Shown piece by piece: positions 1 through 5,953 of a DNA stretch of 8,846 nucleotides (position 1 is the first letter of the stretch; every line of letters begins with the position of its first letter). The stretch is from Akkermansiaceae bacterium (GTDB lineage Bacteria > Verrucomicrobiota > Verrucomicrobiia > Verrucomicrobiales > Akkermansiaceae). The notes beneath the pieces were generated by a model, which saw nothing but the letters and a program-made list of their open reading frames with translations, was not told the DNA's origin and searched no databases. The translations under genes and the position numbers were made by a program. The stretch is taken from NCBI GenBank assembly GCA_025457805.1, contig JALOTR010000317.1, positions 1-8,846 of the forward strand, read 5' to 3'.

Positions 1-2986
1 CCGAGTTCAGCGAACCATCATTGACGATGAAACTGAAGCTATCACTTCCCGAAGCTCCAGGCAGCGGGGTGTAAACCAGATTGGGTTCCGTGCCGCTGAG
101 TGTGCCCTTTGATGGATTGGTGAGAATGGTATAACTGAGCGGAGATTGCTCGAAGTCATCTGCAGTGAGTTCGATGTCCGTGAAGGAACCACCGAAAACG
201 ATGAGCGACTGGCTGTCGGCGAAGGGAGCGTAGTTTGCAGGAGGATGGGCAAGGTCATCGAGAGTGCCGCCTTCCTGATATTCGAGAATGGCACCCGGCA
301 GGGGCGTGGAGCCATTCGCAGGGGTGGCCCAGACGCCGGGCGATTGCCAGTTCCAAGTCACGGCAAGATTGTCGCCGCCGCCACCTTCCTTCTGGAGGAC
401 TTCAATATAATATCTTTGTCCTGCCACGAGGGCGATCGTTGCCGAGGTTTGATTGGCATATTTATTCCATTGCCTCACTCCGGCCCACCATGCGCCATTC
501 GTATCGTTGCCATCGGAAACGCGGGCAATCCGTTGCCGGTTGGCACGGGTGTTGTCGGTGGAAAGCCATAACTCGCCCTCATCATCGGATGCGATGTAAA
601 AGCGATAGTTGCCCGTTTGCGGCGGGGTGATCCAGCCACTCCAGCGTTGGCCATAATTCTCCGCATAATTCGATGCGGACTCGGCGGTGGTGATGACTCC
701 GCTGGCGTCCGGCGCATCCGGGTAACCTGCGGAATTGGTCAGGTCACTGACATAACTGCCGCCCACTCCAGTGAAGACATCCCTCCAAAGCCCGCCCCAG
801 CGGAAAGTGCCGACGCCATTGACCACCAGCGTGGCGGTTTCGCTGGTGACGGTGCCTGCAGCATTGGTGACGACGCAATCGTAGTCGCCAACCGATCCGG
901 CGGAAACGGAGTTGAGAGTCAACATCGGATCCGTGGAAGCCGGAGCGACGGCCACTCCGTTTCTGCGCCATTGATAAACGAGCGGAGCGGTGCCTTGGGC
1001 GGTGACCGAAAAGCTGACGGAGCTGCCTTGGTCCGCAGTTTGATCGGCAGGTTGGGCAACAATGTAAGGAGCCACGTCCGAGGGTGGAGTGGCATTGCTG
1101 ATGACCAGATCGTAAGGCTCGTTGAGCACATAGGAACCGCGGGTGACCTGGAGGTTGACCCGGTAAGTGCCGGACTGACTGACTGTGACAGTGGTATCCG
1201 CGAGGGCAGGAGAGCCGAAGCTAACGGTTGAGGGTCCGCTGACATGGGTCCAGGTAGCGGTGTAATTCGCCGGAGCGAGGATGGTTCCATCGACATCGGT
1301 GACATCCAGATCCAGCGAATGGCTCAAGCCGCCTGTTAGAACCGCGCGGCGCGCCTCGATCGTAGGCCAGGAGTTGACCGGTGAGCGCATCCACGCATGA
1401 ATGCGGGTGGGGTCCGGAGCTGGGAAACCCGGAAGATTTCCCGTGCGGATGGCCACGGGGATGGCGGCGTTGATGAGGGCGACGTTGTTGTTGTCCAGAT
1501 AACTGTCTCCCCCATTGTTTTGGCGGCCGGGGAAATAGGCGATGGATCCATCCGGCTTGCGGGCGAGGGCGGGAAAGAGGCGGGTGTTTTCCTGGAAGAA
1601 ACGCTCACGCCGATAGTCGAGGAAAGGCATGGCAAGTTGGGAAAGCGCAACACCACCGAGCGTGTAGGCATGGGCGTGCTGCTGGCGAAACCAACGGCGG
1701 GTGAAGTAGTCGGCTTGTTTCGCCGCCTTCAAGGTATCATCGGCAGTGGCAGCCATGCCATAGAGACTCCATCCGGCGAAACATCCGGGAGTGCGGCCCG
1801 CGCTGTCCCAACCACTCTGTGTGCCGACATAACCGATGTTTCCATCATCGCTGCCGCCGATGGTGGTGGCAGCTTTGACATAGTCCCAGCAGATGCGGAA
1901 TTTCTGTTCGATGGTCGGTTGGACGAGACCGGGGTTATAGGTGAAGGCATTGATGGAAAGCCCGAGGTTCGTATTCATGTTGGCCCCTGCGTTTTTCAAC
2001 AGGGCGAGAGCGGGCAGGGCATGGGCGTTGATGATGTTGAGGGCTCCGGTGCCATTGTAATGGGAATAATCACCATGGACCCCACCATGACCCATGCGCC
2101 CGATGCCACCGCCGATGACGTGGGGGACGCCGGGATCATCATACTGAGTCCAATGCTGGATGCGATGGGCGATGGCCTCCGCCGAGCGCTGCACGACGGC
2201 GTTTGCGGTGGTGTCTCCGGTTTTGGAGCGATACAGGGCGAGAAACATCGCGCTGGAGCAAACATCCCAGTTTTCCAAACCGGGACTCACATAGGATGGG
2301 TTGGCAACGACATCCGTGCCATTCCAGAAAAAGGCTTCAGCAGGCTGGAGGACACGGCCATTGATATAATTTTCACAACGGGTGCGGAGTTTGTTGATGG
2401 AGTTGCGGAAGGGATTGGAGCCGGTGGTGGAATTCCAATCCGGATGGGAGAGGAGAATGATGCCGAACCAACCGCTGTTGTAACCGAAGTCGCCGCTGGA
2501 GCTTGCCTGGACCTTCGCGTGGATTTGATCGCAGTTCCACTCGAACATCGCAGCGGTCTTGCCGGTGTTGACGGGCCATGCAGGGCCGAGTGTGCCGGCA
2601 GCGCCGAGATTGAGATTGAGGGTGATGCCACCGACTCCGCTGCGGATGACCTTGAGGCTCAGCGCGCCTCCGCTGCCCTCGGCGCGGTCCACTGCCATGG
2701 CAAGGTCCTGGATCGCTCCGACAAATCCGGCACCATCATCGGTGGATGTGGTGGAAAACAGGATGCCGCCCGCACCTTGAATGAGATCTCCGGGTTGCAA
2801 ACCAGCAACAGCACCGGGTCCGCCTGCCGTGACGGAGGTTACGGAAACCAGCCCGGTCCCAGGGATGATGTCCCCAACTCCTCCGATTCCTCCGAGTGGA
2901 ATATCCAAGGCGGACGCGGATCCCAGGGAGAGGATCGAAGTCACAATCGCCAACAACGCAGAACAACAGACTCGGTGGATTTTCAT
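1..2986 (-). CDS. Secreted PDZ / DUF6288-like multidomain protein with Ig-like, PA14 and cadherin-like modules (C-terminus beyond window)
   Basis: The frame is open from ATG at 2986 to the left edge, giving 995 residues with no stop. A signal peptide covers about residues 1-26 (hydrophobic core LLAIVTSILSLG, cleavage probably after ASA), so the protein is exported. Next come a PDZ domain (about 45-117, AGLQPGDLI loop), a large core (about 140-540) resembling the DUF6288 family of Verrucomicrobia and Planctomycetes, with a His/Gly-rich stretch GHGGVHGDYSHYNGTGALN at 299-317, a PKD/REJ-like module (about 555-632), an Ig-like domain (about 638-723, YQWRRNG and GDYDCVVTN), a PA14 domain (about 725-885, WSGWITPPQTGNYRFYI) and a cadherin-like repeat (about 918-995, ending DSFSFIVNDG). 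PA14 and Ig modules usually bind glycans or mediate adhesion; the role of the core is unknown. Family names are from memory of sequence patterns. A GGAG lies about 16 bases before the start, too far to be a typical ribosome binding site. The long plus-strand frame over 1397-3016 is its antisense shadow. Confidence 0.88.
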   Translation of the reverse strand, partial: MKIHRVCCSALLAIVTSILSLGSASALDIPLGGIGGVGDIIPGTGLVSVTSVTAGGPGAVAGLQPGDLIQGAGGILFSTTSTDDGAGFVGAIQDLAMAVDRAEGSGGALSLKVIRSGVGGITLNLNLGAAGTLGPAWPVNTGKTAAMFEWNCDQIHAKVQASSSGDFGYNSGWFGIILLSHPDWNSTTGSNPFRNSINKLRTRCENYINGRVLQPAEAFFWNGTDVVANPSYVSPGLENWDVCSSAMFLALYRSKTGDTTANAVVQRSAEAIAHRIQHWTQYDDPGVPHVIGGGIGRMGHGGVHGDYSHYNGTGALNIINAHALPALALLKNAGANMNTNLGLSINAFTYNPGLVQPTIEQKFRICWDYVKAATTIGGSDDGNIGYVGTQSGWDSAGRTPGCFAGWSLYGMAATADDTLKAAKQADYFTRRWFRQQHAHAYTLGGVALSQLAMPFLDYRRERFFQENTRLFPALARKPDGSIAYFPGRQNNGGDSYLDNNNVALINAAIPVAIRTGNLPGFPAPDPTRIHAWMRSPVNSWPTIEARRAVLTGGLSHSLDLDVTDVDGTILAPANYTATWTHVSGPSTVSFGSPALADTTVTVSQSGTYRVNLQVTRGSYVLNEPYDLVISNATPPSDVAPYIVAQPADQTADQGSSVSFSVTAQGTAPLVYQWRRNGVAVAPASTDPMLTLNSVSAGSVGDYDCVVTNAAGTVTSETATLVVNGVGTFRWGGLWRDVFTGVGGSYVSDLTNSAGYPDAPDASGVITTAESASNYAENYGQRWSGWITPPQTGNYRFYIASDDEGELWLSTDNTRANRQRIARVSDGNDTNGAWWAGVRQWNKYANQTSATIALVAGQRYYIEVLQKEGGGGDNLAVTWNWQSPGVWATPANGSTPLPGAILEYQEGGTLDDLAHPPANYAPFADSQSLIVFGGSFTDIELTADDFEQSPLSYTILTNPSKGTLSGTEPNLVYTPLPGASGSDSFSFIVNDGSLNS

Positions 2987-3124
2987 CGGAACAAAAAAAT
3001 AACTCCGAAGATGTGAATGATCCGGAGCCGAACCACAAGACCAAAAACCGCGCAGCTGTTTTCATGAGGCATTGAAAATTCGTCGCTTGTGTGATGCTGC
3101 CAGCCTCTCCAGAGTGGGTGCGTC
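2987..3124. promoter_or_regulatory. Divergent intergenic region between the DUF6288-like gene and the YdjY-domain gene
   Basis: These 138 bases separate two divergent start codons and must hold both promoters unless transcripts enter from elsewhere. I see no convincing -35/-10 pair for either gene. A TTGAAA at 3073-3078 faces the plus-strand gene but has no good -10 element at the expected distance. Neither start has a clear Shine-Dalgarno sequence. Confidence 0.4.
3003..3027 (-). promoter_or_regulatory. Small inverted repeat followed by a T-run, in the leader of the DUF6288-like gene
   Basis: CTCCG (3003-3007) and CGGAG (3023-3027) are perfect complements across a 15-base loop. On the minus strand the second arm is followed by TTATTTTTTT (2993-3002) and then the gene start. 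The arm nearest the start contains the only GGAG in the leader. It could be a weak attenuator-like structure, could mask a weak ribosome binding site, or could be chance, since a five-pair stem with a 15-base loop is marginal. Confidence 0.2.
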
Positions 3125-3949
3125 ATGGTTTGTCCCACTCCGGGTGCGTCTTCTATCAGAAAGTGGTTTTGGGCCGCGCTCGTTGCAGGGCTGCTGGCTG
3201 GCGGGTGGATTTCCCTCCAATCCCGGCCACCCATCCCGGAGAGCAGCCAGTCCGTTTCCACTCCCGCCGCGCCTCCCCCGCCGGTGGAAGCCACGCCGGT
3301 GGAGCCGCCTGCTCCAGCACCCGAGCCAGCACCGGCAACAGAGACGGAACCGATGGTGGTGAATCTCGGTGCGGGGCGCTACTCGGTGGGGGCGGTGACT
3401 TTTGATCGGAAAACGCGTGAAATCACCATCCCGGCAGCAGTCAACATGCGGGAGGGCCCGGTGGAATACGTGCTCGTCGGCAACAAGGGCAAGGTGCATG
3501 AAGCGGTTTTCACCACCGATGCAGAGGCGCGTGACATCCATGTGGCGGCACTGCTTCTGGGCGTGAAACCGGAGCCGGACCTTGGGCCGGAAAACTCTGC
3601 CACCGTGGTAAAGGACAAGGGAGCCGTGGTGCTGCGCGTGGAGTGGGATCGCAACGGCCCGCCGGAAAAAATGTTCCTCAATGAAACCGTCAACCAAGCC
3701 AACCCATCCACCGGTGAGGTTTCCGGCACGCTGCCCGCCGGGGCATGGCTCTACAATGGCTCCCGCATCGAGGCGGATGGAGTCTTTGCCGCAACCCGTC
3801 ACGCCTCGATCATTTCGATCATCCGGGACGATGACGCCCTCATCAACAACCCCGGCGCCTCCCGCGACAACGACGAGATCCACACGCCCCACACGGCCAA
3901 GCTGCCGAAAAAAGACCACCCGGTGCGGATCATCATGCGGGTGAAATGA
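3125..3949 (+). CDS. Membrane-anchored YdjY-domain protein
   Basis: This is a 274-residue protein. Residues 14-31 (WFWAALVAGLLAGGWISL) form one hydrophobic segment after a short basic stretch, so it is either an uncleaved signal anchor or a signal peptide. A Pro/Ala/Glu-rich linker follows (about 35-76), typical of a spacer crossing the periplasm. Residues about 77-272 match the YdjY-domain pattern: a strand-rich start around ITIPAAVNMREGPVEYVLVG, then KGKVHEAVFTTDAEARDIHVA, and a conserved end with RDNDEIHTPH. YdjY domains are predicted to be ferredoxin-like without known Fe-S ligands, and no biochemical role is established. No cysteine cluster is visible: the only Cys is at residue 3. ATG 3125 is the first start after an in-frame stop at 3092-3094; no ribosome binding site is evident. 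The gene is divergent from the DUF6288-like gene and convergent with lysC, so it is probably transcribed alone. Confidence 0.85.
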   Translation: MVCPTPGASSIRKWFWAALVAGLLAGGWISLQSRPPIPESSQSVSTPAAPPPPVEATPVEPPAPAPEPAPATETEPMVVNLGAGRYSVGAVTFDRKTREITIPAAVNMREGPVEYVLVGNKGKVHEAVFTTDAEARDIHVAALLLGVKPEPDLGPENSATVVKDKGAVVLRVEWDRNGPPEKMFLNETVNQANPSTGEVSGTLPAGAWLYNGSRIEADGVFAATRHASIISIIRDDDALINNPGASRDNDEIHTPHTAKLPKKDHPVRIIMRVK

Positions 3950-4128
3950 GTGTCTGCGGGCCCGAACGAGGCACAGGCTGACAAGCAGATAACTTGCAGT
4001 TTGTGTCTCTTGCAATTTGAATTGGGCCTCGGATCGGAGGGTCAAACCGGCTATCGCGAATCCTTGCCAGCAGGCTGGCTTTGGAAAGCGGCAGCAGGCT
4101 GCGCGCAGTCCAGGGGGAGAGGCCTGGG
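3950..4128. other. Convergent intergenic gap with repeated CAGGCTG words
   Basis: These 179 bases lie between the ends of the YdjY-domain gene and lysC. No gene is supported here: the plus-strand frame starting at 3950 is an extension over the antisense of lysC. CAGGCTG occurs at 3974-3980, 4071-4077, 4095-4101 and 4130-4136, the last overlapping the lysC stop codon. Transcription of both genes should end in this gap. Confidence 0.5.
4066..4102. terminator. Two small GC-rich hairpins, possible weak bidirectional terminator
   Basis: GCCAG (4066-4070) pairs with CTGGC (4075-4079) around the loop CAGG, and GCAG (4091-4094) pairs with CTGC (4099-4102) around the same loop sequence. The first is followed by TTT on the plus strand. 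Neither has a real T-tract, the stems are only five and four pairs, and the plus-strand gene ended more than 110 bases earlier. The convergent position fits a terminator, but the sequence support is weak. Confidence 0.25.
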
Positions 4129-4833
4129 TCAGGCTGGGACCTTGTCGAGGCCGAAGGCGTCGTGGACGGCGCGGGCGGCGTCTTCGATGCGGGTCTCATC
4201 GACAGTGACGGCGATTTTGATTTCCGAGGTGGAGATCATGCCGATGTTGATGCCTGCATCGCCGAGGGCCTTGAACATGGTGGCGGCGACTCCGGAGTGG
4301 GAGCGCATGCCGATGCCGACGGCGGAGAGTTTGGCGATGCCGGCTTCCGTTTCGATCTTCGAGTTGGGCGCGAGGTCGCTGAGCACCGGCTTGAGCGCGG
4401 CTTGGGCGCGGCCGAGATCGCTGGAATGCATGGTGAAGGAATGGCGGGCGAAGCCATCATGCGCGATGTTGGAAATGATCATGTCGAGGTTGATCTCCGC
4501 ATCGCCCAAGGCACCAAGGATGCGGCCGGACATGCCGGGAGCATCGGGAATGCCGGTGATGGTGACGCGTGCTTGCGAACGCTCGATCGAGACGCCGCGA
4601 ATGACGACGTTTTCCATGTTGGGATGTTCTTCTAACACGAGGGTGCCGGGGTTGTCGTTGAGTGAGGAGCGGACTTCGAAGACGACGCCGAATTTCTTGG
4701 CGAACTCGACGGAGCGGGATTGCATGACTTTGGAGCCGGAGGAGGCCATTTCCAACATTTCGTCATAGGAAATCTCCGGAAGCTTGCGGGCGTTTTTGAC
4801 GATCCGTGGATCGCAGGTATAGACGCCATCCAC
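4129..4833 (-). CDS. lysC: 3' piece of lysC: end of kinase domain plus two ACT domains
   Basis: This frame can start at GTG 4833, inside the second repeat copy, and gives 234 residues. It begins DGVYTCDPRIVKNARKLPE, completes the kinase domain through KVMQSRSVEFAKKFGV, and continues into ACT 1 (VTITGIPDAPGMSGRILGAL) and ACT 2 (MISTSEIKIAV), the modules that bind inhibitory lysine or threonine. Bacillus subtilis aspartokinase II has a natural internal start producing a separate regulatory subunit, but there it is in frame and further downstream. Here the piece is more simply the second half of a broken gene. Confidence 0.5.
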   Translation of the reverse strand: MDGVYTCDPRIVKNARKLPEISYDEMLEMASSGSKVMQSRSVEFAKKFGVVFEVRSSLNDNPGTLVLEEHPNMENVVIRGVSIERSQARVTITGIPDAPGMSGRILGALGDAEINLDMIISNIAHDGFARHSFTMHSSDLGRAQAALKPVLSDLAPNSKIETEAGIAKLSAVGIGMRSHSGVAATMFKALGDAGINIGMISTSEIKIAVTVDETRIEDAARAVHDAFGLDKVPA

Positions 4834-5399
4834 ATCGGTGAGACGACGCGCGGATCGCAGGTGTAAACGCCGTCCACGTCGGTGAGGATCTGGCAGACAT
4901 CGGCCTTGAGGGCGGCGGCGACGGCGATGGCGGTGAGGTCGGAGCCACCGCGGCCGAGGGTGTGGATCATGCCATCCGGGGTGACGCCCTGGAAGCCGGC
5001 GACGACCAATGTTTTCCCTTCATCGAGGAAGCCACGCATGAGCGAGGGGTCCATGTTGAGGATGCGGCCGCGGGTGTGGGAGCCGGTGGTGCGGATGCCC
5101 GCCTGGCTGCCGGTGATGGAAGCGGCGTCCACGCCCATTTCCTGGAGGGCCATGGTGACCAGCGCGATGGATTGCTGTTCGCCGGTGGCCAGCAGCACGT
5201 CGAGTTCGCGCTCGCAGGGATTTTCCGAAAGTTCCTTGGCCATTTTGATCAGGCCATCGGTGACTCCGGACATGGCGGAAACCACGGCGACCACCTGATT
5301 TCCTTCGTCGCGGGTGCGTTTCATCCGGGCGGCGACGTTGCGGATGCGGTCGAGCGTGCCGACGGAAGTGCCGCCGTATTTTTGAACGATGAGGGCCAT
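4632..5399 (-). CDS. lysC: 5' piece of lysC: amino-acid kinase domain with aberrant tail
   Basis: Read without correction, this frame gives 255 residues. The first 186 are true aspartate kinase sequence, covering the ATP- and aspartate-binding amino-acid kinase fold up to CDPRVV. The remaining 69 or so, starting SPMWMASIPAI, are out of frame and unlike any kinase: rich in Pro, Ser and Lys and ending at a chance stop at 4632. The last part of the kinase domain and both ACT domains are missing, so this product alone should be inactive. Confidence 0.55.
   Translation of the reverse strand: MALIVQKYGGTSVGTLDRIRNVAARMKRTRDEGNQVVAVVSAMSGVTDGLIKMAKELSENPCERELDVLLATGEQQSIALVTMALQEMGVDAASITGSQAGIRTTGSHTRGRILNMDPSLMRGFLDEGKTLVVAGFQGVTPDGMIHTLGRGGSDLTAIAVAAALKADVCQILTDVDGVYTCDPRVVSPMWMASIPAIHGSSKTPASFRRFPMTKCWKWPPPAPKSCNPAPSSSPRNSASSSKSAPHSTTTPAPSC
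4798..4885 (-). repeat. 44-bp imperfect tandem repeat inside lysC
   Basis: Two directly adjacent 44-base copies: 4842-4885 (first in coding order) and 4798-4841 (second). Both encode TDVDGVYTCDPR followed by VV or IV. They differ at seven of 44 positions. Six are synonymous third-codon changes (GAC/GAT twice, GTT/GTC, TAC/TAT, CCG/CCA, CGC/CGG) and one is GTC/ATC (Val to Ile). Because 44 is not a multiple of three, the second copy and everything after it is out of frame. The silent divergence means each copy evolved under selection in an intact gene. Confidence 0.95.
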
Positions 5400-5462
5400 G
5401 GGTTGAGCGGCGCGGAGTGAAGGGGAAGGCAGTGGATTTGGCAAGAAATTGGGCAAAAAACG

Positions 5463-5873
5463 TCAGCCCCATTGTTCCGCCCACTCGGTGGGAAGGCGCA
5501 CCGGTTTGCCCGCCGGCATGGCGACGAGGGCCAATGCCTGCCGCGCAGTGACGAGCGTGGCTCCGTCCGACTCGCGCACCATCTCGAAGGCGCACCAGAA
5601 CCTCGCCCGGGAAATTTCATCCAGCCTGCCACGGATCGTAATCCAGTCGCCCAACTTCGCAGGCCGTTTGTAATCGGCCTCGGTGCGGGTGACCACCGGG
5701 TAAACCTGCGTTTCCGCCATCGCGCGGAGGTCCATGCCCATCAGGGCCGCGAGGCGGGTGCGGCAGGTTTCGATCATGCGGAGGTAGGCGAGATTGTGGA
5801 CCACGCCGCCGCAGTCGGTATCGAAAAACATCACCTCTTCACGGGTTTCCAGGGTCGGGCGCGGGCTGGGCAT
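5463..5873 (-). CDS. Acyl-CoA thioesterase, hotdog fold (4HBT/YbgC-like)
   Basis: This is a 136-residue protein, typical of single-domain 4-hydroxybenzoyl-CoA thioesterase-like enzymes, which hydrolyse acyl-CoA thioesters in the cytoplasm as dimers or tetramers. The N-terminal signature MFFDTDCGGVVHNLAYLRM (residues 15-33) carries the expected catalytic Asp (Asp20), the Gly-Gly turn and a His-Asn pair before the central helix. Later strands include EADYKRPAKLGDWITI and FEMVRESDGATLVTARQALAL. The substrate cannot be read from sequence; YbgC relatives act on short-chain acyl-CoA, others on aromatic acyl-CoA. ATG 5873 is chosen; an in-frame TTG at 5891 would add six residues, and neither has a clear ribosome binding site. 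lysC follows on the same strand after 63 bases with no visible terminator, so the two are probably co-transcribed, though I see no metabolic link. Confidence 0.85.
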   Translation of the reverse strand: MPSPRPTLETREEVMFFDTDCGGVVHNLAYLRMIETCRTRLAALMGMDLRAMAETQVYPVVTRTEADYKRPAKLGDWITIRGRLDEISRARFWCAFEMVRESDGATLVTARQALALVAMPAGKPVRLPTEWAEQWG

Positions 5874-5953
5874 GGCGGAAACTTGAGCCAAGACGTCCGC
5901 GCCTGCAATGTTCGCTTGTGGCTGGGCGTAGGTTCCCCTTTATTACAAGAACC
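5874..5953. promoter_or_regulatory. Divergent promoter region between the thioesterase and the Lon-like gene
   Basis: These 80 bases separate divergent starts. Facing the plus-strand gene, TTGTGG (5916-5921) and TTATTA (5940-5945) are spaced 18 bases apart and weakly resemble a sigma-70 promoter. If real, the start site would lie almost on ATG 5954, giving a leaderless or very short-leader transcript. No Shine-Dalgarno sequence precedes either gene. Confidence 0.25.

Larger units (their letters stand above)
4129..5399 (-). pseudogene. lysC: Aspartate kinase, frameshifted by a 44-bp internal repeat
   Basis: Aspartate kinase phosphorylates L-aspartate with ATP to 4-aspartyl phosphate, the committed step to diaminopimelate, lysine, threonine and methionine, in the cytoplasm. 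The locus encodes the expected parts in order: N-terminal KYGGTSVG (residues 7-14), TGEQQSIALV (72-81), GRGGSDLTA (149-157), TDVDGVYTCDPR (173-184), then two ACT domains ending at TGA 4129-4131. After residue 186 a second, out-of-frame copy of the TDVDGVYTCDPR segment begins, so the sequence as given cannot make the full enzyme. The span is 1271 bases. Without one 44-base copy it is 1227, exactly 408 residues plus stop and normal for the family. ATG 5399 is chosen because MALIVQKYGGTSVG is where aspartate kinases begin; a longer in-frame extension to 5456 has no family support. Because the enzyme is usually essential, an assembly join is at least as likely as a true pseudogene. Confidence 0.85.

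Noticed and set aside
1397..3016. 539-residue open frame on the plus strand
   Set aside because: It lies wholly antisense to the DUF6288-like gene, whose translation shows a signal peptide, PDZ and other recognisable domains. Its own translation is Gly/Asp/Ala-rich with no domain, as expected from codon bias on the opposite strand.
3062..4045. 327-residue open frame on the minus strand
   Set aside because: It is antisense to the YdjY-domain gene, His/Arg/Gly-rich with no recognisable domain, and its right end reaches into the convergent gap.
3950..4768. 272-residue open frame on the plus strand
   Set aside because: It is mostly the antisense of the lysC 3' half, whose minus-strand reading gives clear ACT domains.
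4842..4885. The lysC repeat as a mobile-element target duplication or short CRISPR-like array
   Set aside because: There are only two adjacent copies with no insert or spacer between them, and the differences follow codon positions, so it is coding sequence from two homologues.
5400..5462. Lysine riboswitch upstream of lysC
   Set aside because: The 63-base gap to the thioesterase gene is far too short for a lysine riboswitch and shows no matching stem structure.
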